From assembly GCF_001073085.1 (NCBI RefSeq), contig NZ_JVFV01000042.1:140227-204226 (forward strand): a stretch of DNA of 64,000 bases. Direction: 5' to 3'. The notes under the pieces are model-generated. The model searched no databases. It worked only from the letters and a program-made list of their open reading frames with translations, and was not told the DNA's origin. Below are positions 58,105 through 64,000 of the stretch, piece after piece (positions within the stretch are counted from its first letter, which is position 1; the number at the start of each line of letters is the position of its first letter). This stretch comes from Streptococcus pseudopneumoniae (lineage in GTDB: Bacteria; Bacillota; Bacilli; Lactobacillales; Streptococcaceae). Made by a program: the position numbers and the translations under genes.

Positions 58105-58779
58105 TTAGTCTTTCCAAAGATCCATAGCATTTTGAAAATCTGCAGAAACTTGAACATTTTGAGGATTAGTCGCTTCTCTCTCCTGACGCTTCGCCTCTAC
58201 CTGGACTACACTCTTAATGCCTTCATGACGCCAGTTTCGTAGGATAGCTTGAATATACTTCCAATTTGGTTTTCCATTCAAAACGGCCTCACGTAGAGCC
58301 TCTTTGATCAGGTCCGCACTGGTTCCGTCTTCTTTCAAACTCTTTTCTAAATCTTCGATCTCAAAAGGACTCAAGAGACGCCCTAGTTCTTGTTGGAAGG
58401 TTTCCACCAAGTCTTTCAAATCATTTTTAGCGGGTGCCACTTGGCTTGGTTCTTGTTTTTCAAAAATCTGGTCCAAACGTTCTAAAGCAAGGGTCGCATC
58501 AAAAATAACTTCTATTTCTCCATTGAGTTCAATCGTACGATATTGGAGTAAGCCTTTTTCTGTCAGGCGTGAAATCGCTTGATTGACTTCAAAAACTTGC
58601 TTGCCAATTTTCTCAGCAATCTGGCTTGGGGACAATTCCCCTAAAGCTGTTGTATTTTGTAGGTAAAAGAATTGCCAAACTAAGAAATCATCGCTTGATG
58701 AGAAAAGTTGATTGTAGTTTAAGAGCAGATCACTTGGTAGCACCAAGTTCCCTGATTTGAAAGCATCTAAATATGTCAT
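58105..58779 (-). CDS. dnaD: DnaD-domain replication protein
   Basis: A 224-residue DnaD-like primosome protein. The N-terminal winged-helix (about 1-110) has the DDFLVWQFFYLQN segment, and the C-terminal DnaB/DnaD domain includes FQQELGRLLSPFEIEDLE and NWKYIQAILRNWRHEGI. DnaD loads the helicase at origins and restart sites. The frame is open 18 codons upstream into metA, but AAGAGGAA precedes this ATG. Confidence 0.88.
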   Translation of the reverse strand: MTYLDAFKSGNLVLPSDLLLNYNQLFSSSDDFLVWQFFYLQNTTALGELSPSQIAEKIGKQVFEVNQAISRLTEKGLLQYRTIELNGEIEVIFDATLALERLDQIFEKQEPSQVAPAKNDLKDLVETFQQELGRLLSPFEIEDLEKSLKEDGTSADLIKEALREAVLNGKPNWKYIQAILRNWRHEGIKSVVQVEAKRQEREATNPQNVQVSADFQNAMDLWKD

Positions 58780-58787
58780 AATTCCTC

Positions 58788-59732
58788 TTATAAATATCCA
58801 AAATGAGACACATCTTCTTCTGCACTCTTCCACTCAAAAGGCGTTTCTTGGTAAACTGCATAATTTACCCAGTTACTGAAAAAGAGAGCTGCTGAGGAAC
58901 TCCAACGCATACAAGGAAGTTCATGGATGTCATCATTCTTGAAATAATTTTCTGGTATATGGGGATCTAAACCAGCATCTAGATCTCTAAAATATTCCTT
59001 GGCTAGCGTATCACGATCATACTCCAAATGCCCAAAGCTATAAACTTCTCTTAAATCTCGGCTTGCAAGGATAGAGATTCCCACTTCTTTTCCAGATGCT
59101 AAGATCTCTAAATTTGTTTTATTTACAATGTCTTCTTTGAAAATTTCTGTGTGACGAGAATGGGGAGACACATACAAATCATCAAAACCTCTCAGCAAAA
59201 GATGACCTTCTTTTAAAACATCCTGAGGATAAATTCCCGAAAGTTTTTGAGCCATCTGGTGTTTATCTACGCCGTAACGATAGTAGAGGCCAGCCTGTGC
59301 TCCCCAGCAAATATGCAGGGTTGAAAAGACATGAGTCTTTGACCAATCGATGACCTGAGTAAATTCCTCCCAATAGTCCACTTCTTCAAAAGGGAGATGC
59401 TCAACTGGTGCTCCTGTGATAATCAAGCCATCAAAATACTGGTCTTGAACTTCCGAGAAGGTCTTATAAAAAGTCTCCATATGTTCAGAACGAGTTGTTT
59501 TCGACTGATGACTTTCCATATATAAGAAATCAATATCTAACTGCAAAGGAGTATTAGCTAAATGTCGTAAAAGCTGAGTCTCTGTAACCATCTTCTGTGG
59601 CATCAAGTTTAAAATCAGAATTTTCAGTGGTCGAATATCCTGATGAGCCGCCCGCTGGTCATCCATGACGAAAATATTTTCCGTTCGTAAAATCTCAACT
59701 GCTGGTAATTTTTTATCTATTCGAATCGGCAT
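58788..59732 (-). CDS. metA: MetA, homoserine O-acyltransferase (predicted acetyl-CoA type)
   Basis: A 314-residue MetA that acylates homoserine at the start of methionine synthesis. Cys142 (HICWGAQAG) is the nucleophile, with the SPHSRHTE His-Glu pair completing the triad. Residue 111 is Glu (GAPVEHL); in this family Glu111 marks acetyl-CoA use and Gly111 (E. coli) succinyl-CoA, so homoserine O-acetyltransferase activity is expected. It has a promoter overlapped by a MET-box-like operator, matching metE-metF control. Confidence 0.92.
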   Translation of the reverse strand: MPIRIDKKLPAVEILRTENIFVMDDQRAAHQDIRPLKILILNLMPQKMVTETQLLRHLANTPLQLDIDFLYMESHQSKTTRSEHMETFYKTFSEVQDQYFDGLIITGAPVEHLPFEEVDYWEEFTQVIDWSKTHVFSTLHICWGAQAGLYYRYGVDKHQMAQKLSGIYPQDVLKEGHLLLRGFDDLYVSPHSRHTEIFKEDIVNKTNLEILASGKEVGISILASRDLREVYSFGHLEYDRDTLAKEYFRDLDAGLDPHIPENYFKNDDIHELPCMRWSSSAALFFSNWVNYAVYQETPFEWKSAEEDVSHFGYL

Positions 59733-59819
59733 GGAAATCTCCTTACTGTATCAAGTTTAGGCTCAAGTGAACATACAGTCATCAAATGAAAAAATCAGCT
59801 GACGAAAGTCCTTCCCTTT

Positions 59820-59853
59820 ATTATACTGTAAGAAGATATAGTTTTCAATTATA
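59820..59853 (-). promoter_or_regulatory. metA promoter with MET-box
   Basis: TTGAAA and TATAAT (59825-59820) are 17 nt apart on the minus strand. TATAGTTTTCAATTATA (59837-59853) differs from the MET-box consensus at two positions and overlaps the -35 box, so the methionine regulator probably acts here. Confidence 0.65.
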
Positions 59854-59897
59854 GTTTTTCTCTAACTAGATATAGCCTTTTTTTATATCAGATGAAG

Positions 59898-59923
59898 AGA
59901 AAACAGCCCTAGGGACTGTTTTT
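59898..59923. terminator. Terminator after apt
   Basis: AAAACAG-CC pairs with GG-CTGTTTT around CTA, with an A run and T run at the ends, 2 nt after the apt stop. Confidence 0.75.
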
Positions 59924-59925
59924 CA

Positions 59926-60438
59926 TTAATAATGCATAAGCACCTTGTAGTCGTAATCTCCGATAGCTTCACGACCTTTAAGCTCATCAAGTTCGATCAA
60001 GAAGGCACAACCTGCTACGACTCCACCCAATTTTTCAATCATTTCGATTGTAGCCTTAACAGTACCACCTGTTGCCAAGAGGTCATCTACGATCAGAACA
60101 CGTTGTCCTGGTTTGATAGCATCTGCGTGCATAGTTAAAGTATCAACACCATATTCTTTTTCATAGTCAGCTGAAATCACTTCGCGTGGCAATTTTCCTG
60201 GTTTACGCACAGGTGCAAAACCAATTCCCAACTCAAAAGCAACTGGACATCCAACGATAAATCCACGCGCTTCTGGTCCTACAATCATATCAATCTTTTT
60301 GTCAGTAGCATATTGAACAATTTCACGAACAGCGTAGCTGTAGGCATTGCCGTTAGCCATCAAAGGGCTGATATCACGGAATGTAATTCCTTCTTGTGGA
60401 TAATTTTCAATACTTGCAATGTAATCTTTTAAGTTCAT
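59926..60438 (-). CDS. apt: Adenine phosphoribosyltransferase
   Basis: A 170-residue purine-salvage enzyme converting adenine and PRPP to AMP. The PRPP-binding motif [13 protein letters not shown] is near residues 113-125 and the adenine-binding hydrophobic pocket residues lie in [10 protein letters not shown]. It is monocistronic between a strong extended -10 promoter and a terminator. Confidence 0.95.
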   Translation of the reverse strand: MNLKDYIASIENYPQEGITFRDISPLMANGNAYSYAVREIVQYATDKKIDMIVGPEARGFIVGCPVAFELGIGFAPVRKPGKLPREVISADYEKEYGVDTLTMHADAIKPGQRVLIVDDLLATGGTVKATIEMIEKLGGVVAGCAFLIELDELKGREAIGDYDYKVLMHY

Positions 60439-60470
60439 AGCATTTCTTTCTTTTTAATTTTTTACTCCCT

Positions 60471-60479
60471 ATTATACCA
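60471..60479 (-). promoter_or_regulatory. apt promoter
   Basis: TGGTATAAT is a consensus extended -10 on the minus strand, 33 nt before the apt ATG. Confidence 0.7.
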
Positions 60480-60560
60480 TAAATCTTAGAAAAGAGAAAT
60501 AGAAAGAAACCCTGGAAACTGAGTCCAAGGCTTCTAATCAAATCTGTAACTATTGCTCGT

Positions 60561-61166
60561 TTAATGAAATCTTTCCTTCTTTTTGCTTTTAGATTTTTGA
60601 TTGAGTTGACGATTTTGTTCGATACGCCACTCTCGCTCAAAGTAGGACATGGCTTCAAAGACTCTTCGCGGTAAAGCGACATCCAGCAAGTAGATTGGGA
60701 TTTTCAAAACATTTGATTGCTTTGTAGTCGAAAATCTACTTCGTAGACGATTCCATAAAGAGTTGGGTTTTATAAAATCCTTGTCATAAAAATGAACTTC
60801 AATAGTATAAAAATCCCTCGAACTTCTTCCACCCTTGATTCTCATAAGAGAAAACGTTTCTACCTGCCCCCAGGAATAAAACTGCCAATCTTTTTTAGGA
60901 TGTGGCCTATAGAAAAAACCTTGAGACGTACATTTCAAATACTCTTTATCTGAAAAAAGAAGTCGCAAACGTTCATACAAAATCCATCCAACAATGATGA
61001 TTAAGAATAAAACAAAGAGTCTTAATGCCACCAATCCCACAGGTGCCTCCTTGGGATAGGTCATCATAAAAGATAGGATCCAAAGAAGAAAAGCTAACTC
61101 AACTAAGCAGAGAAGAATAGTCCAGATGATTTTCTTACTGCTCCATTTGATGATTTTCTCTTCCAT
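60561..61166 (-). CDS. Two-helix membrane protein, STM3941-like
   Basis: A 201-residue protein with two N-terminal membrane helices (about 12-35 and 43-65) and a basic cytoplasmic domain containing WGQVETFSLMRIKGGRSSRDFYTIEVHF, resembling STM3941/PH-like proteins of unknown function. The C-terminus is a run of Lys, Ser and Gln. Its ATG overlaps the stop of the ABC-F gene (TAATG), so the two are translationally coupled. Confidence 0.7.
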   Translation of the reverse strand: MEEKIIKWSSKKIIWTILLCLVELAFLLWILSFMMTYPKEAPVGLVALRLFVLFLIIIVGWILYERLRLLFSDKEYLKCTSQGFFYRPHPKKDWQFYSWGQVETFSLMRIKGGRSSRDFYTIEVHFYDKDFIKPNSLWNRLRSRFSTTKQSNVLKIPIYLLDVALPRRVFEAMSYFEREWRIEQNRQLNQKSKSKKKERFH

Positions 61167-63034
61167 TAAGCCAACTCACTTAAATATTCATAGCGTTCAT
61201 ATTTTTCAAGTAAGGATTCATTCTTTTCATCCAGCTCTTTTTGAAGAGTAGCTAGCTTCCCAAAGTCAGAACCGTTGGCCTGCATTTCCTCTTCAATGAC
61301 AGAGATACGATTTTCCAAGGTTTCAATTTCACTTTCAATACTTGCCCACTCTTGCTTTTCTTGGTAGGTCATGCGTTTCTTTTCTTCACGGACTTTGACG
61401 ACCTTTTCCTTCTCAGCCTTTTGAACTTGACTTGTTACTTCTGCTTCGAAGGCTTTTTCATCTAGGTAGTCGGTATAATGGCCAAAGAAAGGACGAATGC
61501 TACCATTCTCAAAAGCAAGAATCTTAGTCGCCACCTTATCAAGGAAATAACGGTCGTGACTAACGGTCAAGACTGGACCTGCAAAACCTTGTAAGAAATT
61601 TTCTAGAACAGTTAAGGTCGCAATGTCTAGGTCATTAGTCGGCTCATCCAAGAGGAGAACATTGGGTTTTTCCAATAGTAACTTGAGGAGGTAGAGACGT
61701 TTCTTCTCTCCACCTGATAGCTTCTCAATCAAAGTACCGTGTGTTGAACGCGGGAAGAGAAATTGTTCTAGTAACTCAGCGATTGAAGTCGTAGAGCCAC
61801 CACTGGTCTTAACCTCTTCTGCCACTTCCTGCAAATAATTGATAACCCGCTTGCTTTCATCCAAGCCTTCGATTTGTTGAGAGAAATAGGCGATGCGAAC
61901 AGTTTCACCGATAATAACCTCTCCTTCAGTCGGTTTCAAACTTCCTGCAATGAGGTTAAGAAGGGTTGACTTCCCAACACCATTGTCACCAACGATTCCG
62001 ATACGGTCTTTGGCTTGAACCAAAAGGTTAAAATCTTGCAGAATCTGTTTGTCGTCATAGGCAAAGGAAACATCCTTAAACTCAATGATCTTTTTACCGA
62101 TACGGCTAGTTTCAAAATTCATGCTAAAGTCTGTTTCAACACTAGTATCAGAAACCTCCTTTTTCAAGTCATGGAATCGATTGATACGTGCTTGTTGCTT
62201 GGTTGCACGAGCCTGTGGTTGTCTGCGCATCCAGGACAATTCCTGCTTATAAAGTTGCTCTTTTTTGTGAAGAAGAGCTGCATCGCGCTCATCCTGTTCA
62301 GCCTTGAGGCGAACATAGTCCTGATAATTACCCTGATATTCTGTCAAACCAGCTCGGTCTAACTCGAAAATTCGCGTCGAAAGCGCATCTAGGAAGTAAC
62401 GGTCGTGGGTGATAAAGAGGACGGTCTTCTTGGAATTTTTCAAAAAGAGGGTCAGCCACTCAATGGTGGCAATATCCAAGTGGTTGGTTGGTTCATCCAA
62501 AAGCAAAAGATTGTGATTTCCTAGCAGAACTTGGGCCAACTGAACCCGTCTTCGCAATCCACCCGAAAGAGCTCCAACTGGAGTTGATAAATCCTGAATT
62601 CCCAACTTGCTGAGAACGGTCTTGACCTGACTCTCAATTTCCCAAGCTTGGAGAGAATCCATCTCCGCCATAACCCGTTCCAAACTGGCTTGCTTATCCT
62701 CACTGTAGTTGAACATGATCAATTCATACTCACGGATCAACTGGATTTCTTTCAAATCGCTCGATAGAACAGTATCCAAGACAGTCTTGCTATCATCAAA
62801 ATCGGGATTTTGGGTCAAATAGCCAATCTTGTAATCACTCTTTGCTGAAAAAGGGCTAATATCGCCATCAAAACCTGAAACACCTGAAAGCACATCTAGA
62901 AGGGTCGTTTTCCCAGTTCCATTTACCCCAATAAGACCGATACGATCTAAGTCGTGGATGATAAAAGAAATATCCTTAAAAACGGTCTTGTCACCAACTG
63001 ATTTGCTTAGTTTTTCAACGATAAAATCACTCAT
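61166..63034 (-). CDS. ABC-F family ATPase (Uup-like)
   Basis: A 622-residue soluble protein with two ABC domains and no membrane segments. Walker A motifs are GVNGTGKTT (36-44) and GDNGVGKST (about 350), signatures LSGGLRRR and LSGGEKKR, and a charged interdomain linker ([24 protein letters not shown]). A C-terminal coiled coil (from about 540) marks the Uup-like group. ABC-F proteins act on ribosomes; antibiotic protection is possible but not indicated. It overlaps cca by 4 nt. Confidence 0.88.
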   Translation of the reverse strand: MSDFIVEKLSKSVGDKTVFKDISFIIHDLDRIGLIGVNGTGKTTLLDVLSGVSGFDGDISPFSAKSDYKIGYLTQNPDFDDSKTVLDTVLSSDLKEIQLIREYELIMFNYSEDKQASLERVMAEMDSLQAWEIESQVKTVLSKLGIQDLSTPVGALSGGLRRRVQLAQVLLGNHNLLLLDEPTNHLDIATIEWLTLFLKNSKKTVLFITHDRYFLDALSTRIFELDRAGLTEYQGNYQDYVRLKAEQDERDAALLHKKEQLYKQELSWMRRQPQARATKQQARINRFHDLKKEVSDTSVETDFSMNFETSRIGKKIIEFKDVSFAYDDKQILQDFNLLVQAKDRIGIVGDNGVGKSTLLNLIAGSLKPTEGEVIIGETVRIAYFSQQIEGLDESKRVINYLQEVAEEVKTSGGSTTSIAELLEQFLFPRSTHGTLIEKLSGGEKKRLYLLKLLLEKPNVLLLDEPTNDLDIATLTVLENFLQGFAGPVLTVSHDRYFLDKVATKILAFENGSIRPFFGHYTDYLDEKAFEAEVTSQVQKAEKEKVVKVREEKKRMTYQEKQEWASIESEIETLENRISVIEEEMQANGSDFGKLATLQKELDEKNESLLEKYERYEYLSELA

Positions 63035-64000
63035 TTTTTCTCCCTCAAGTAGGCATGAATAGCTTCCAAGTTATTTTCCAAATCTCCATCCACAATAGCA
63101 TACTCAATCTCTGCTAAAATTTCTCCCATTTCTGGTCCTGGCTGATAGCCGTATTCCTTGATGAGAATCCCACCATTGATTTGAATTTCTTTTTTATCAT
63201 GGATGGTTAAGCTGTTGTAAGTCTCTTCGATAGCCTGTGGATTGACTTCTTTTCCTTGAGCCTGACGAAGATTTTCGGCCTGTAAAAGCAAATCTAGATC
63301 AAAACGGTAACAATCATGCTTGCTTAGTTCCCCTTCTTCACGAAGTTTCAAGATCGTAAGTAAATCTTGAACTTGCTTAGCGAATTGACGCGAAGTTTTC
63401 CAATGTTTCAAAAATTGTTGAGCATCCTCCACTTCTAAAACCCATAAAAGTGCAGCCCAGGCTTGTTCAGAAGATTCAAAGGTAAAATCAGCATCTAAGT
63501 CAAATAAAGATTGGAGGTTCTCCTGACTACCAGCCATATCCGGAAGATAATCATAAGCTTTACTTACAATCATAGAAGACAGACCTACTCGCCAATGAGG
63601 AGCTAGTAGAAGTTTATCAAATTCAACAAAAGTACGTTCCACAGAAATTTTCTCTAAGAGTGGTGTCAGATCTTTCATAGCTTCAAAGGTTTCTTGCTCA
63701 AGCTCAAAGCCAAGACTGGCCTGAAAGCGGAAACCACGCATAATCCGCAAAGCATCTTCGTTGAAACGCTCACTAGCTACACCAACTGCTCGTAAAACTT
63801 GATTTTCTAGATCTCTCAAACCATCGAACAAATCAATAATTTTTCCCATCTCATCCAAGGCAAAGGCATTGACTGTGAAATCACGGCGTTTGAGGTCCTC
63901 TTCTAACGAACGAACAAAAGAAACTGAACTTGGTCTACGGTAGTCTACATAGACATCCTCAGTTCTAAAAGTGGTTACTTCGTACTCTTCATCTCCGTCT
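63031..64000 (-). CDS. cca: CCA-adding tRNA nucleotidyltransferase (5'-truncated by window edge)
   Basis: The C-terminal 323 codons of a class II CCA-adding enzyme; the N-terminus lies beyond 64,000. [15 protein letters not shown] is conserved motif B/C of the head domain, [10 protein letters not shown] the motif D/E region, and the rest is the tail domain that grips tRNA. It adds the 3' CCA to tRNAs. It overlaps the ABC-F gene by 4 nt (ATGA). Confidence 0.93.
   Translation of the reverse strand, partial: DGDEEYEVTTFRTEDVYVDYRRPSSVSFVRSLEEDLKRRDFTVNAFALDEMGKIIDLFDGLRDLENQVLRAVGVASERFNEDALRIMRGFRFQASLGFELEQETFEAMKDLTPLLEKISVERTFVEFDKLLLAPHWRVGLSSMIVSKAYDYLPDMAGSQENLQSLFDLDADFTFESSEQAWAALLWVLEVEDAQQFLKHWKTSRQFAKQVQDLLTILKLREEGELSKHDCYRFDLDLLLQAENLRQAQGKEVNPQAIEETYNSLTIHDKKEIQINGGILIKEYGYQPGPEMGEILAEIEYAIVDGDLENNLEAIHAYLREKK

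Overview
This window is low-GC Gram-positive chromosome from a Mitis-group Streptococcus close to S. mitis, S. oralis and S. pneumoniae. The evidence is the psaBCA-tpx-psaR manganese locus with near-pneumococcal proteins, a choline-binding phosphorylcholine esterase, LicD-family phosphocholine transferases, two BOX elements, MET-box and CcpA (cre) operators, and extended -10 promoters of the form TGnTATAAT. PsaA, Pce and the lic genes differ enough from the pneumococcal sequences I remember that I prefer S. mitis or S. oralis to S. pneumoniae. I see no tRNA, rRNA, CRISPR array, prophage or intact insertion sequence.

Layout. 1-6.9 kb: an MBL-fold hydrolase, the M13 peptidase PepO, the PsaBCA Mn importer, thiol peroxidase and the Mn regulator PsaR. 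6.9-9.6 kb: dtd and rel (ppGpp synthase/hydrolase). 9.7-11.9 kb: msmK, the shared sugar-ABC ATPase with a cre operator, and a PucR/CdaR-type regulator. 11.9-17.5 kb: mrnC, cysS, a nucleoside phosphorylase-like gene, cysE and pnp. 17.8-21 kb: metE-metF behind a MET-box.

21.3-32.8 kb is the accessory region. It holds a HigBA-type toxin-antitoxin pair, a small Pyr_excise gene, a DUF1722-like gene, and a type I restriction-modification locus (hsdR, hsdS, hsdM) that has been opened up by cargo. Between hsdS and hsdM sits a two-gene CBASS-like operon: a CD-NTase with SMODS and AGS-C domains, and a membrane-anchored NUDIX-like effector. It is bracketed by two near-identical copies of the hsdS 3' end and by a scar in which a second higBA copy is joined to the hsdS tail. 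Between hsdR and hsdS sits an independently promoted unit: a 404-residue proteasome-like (Ntn-hydrolase) protein and an overlapping 62-residue ORF. That second unit is the best candidate here for an undescribed system.

32.9-38.1 kb: a VTT-domain membrane protein, an MFS transporter, BOX elements, and the prfB-ftsE-ftsX operon with the RF2 programmed frameshift. 38.4-45.8 kb: a teichoic-acid phosphocholine locus with three LicD domains (one fused to a polymerase-like membrane protein), a glycosyltransferase, and Pce with an expanded choline-binding array. The enzymes that add phosphocholine and the one that removes it are therefore adjacent. 45.9-56.3 kb: an LCP protein and the aromatic amino acid cluster (pheA, aroK, aroA, ylbF-like, tyrA, aroC, aroB, aroE, aroD) with a 23S-rRNA-methyltransferase-like gene at its head. 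56.5-64 kb: a cre-controlled cytoplasmic alpha-amylase, dnaD, metA (predicted acetyl-CoA type) behind a second MET-box, apt, a small membrane protein, an ABC-F ATPase and the 5'-truncated cca.

Family assignments come from reading motifs and from memory of the families. No database search was run.
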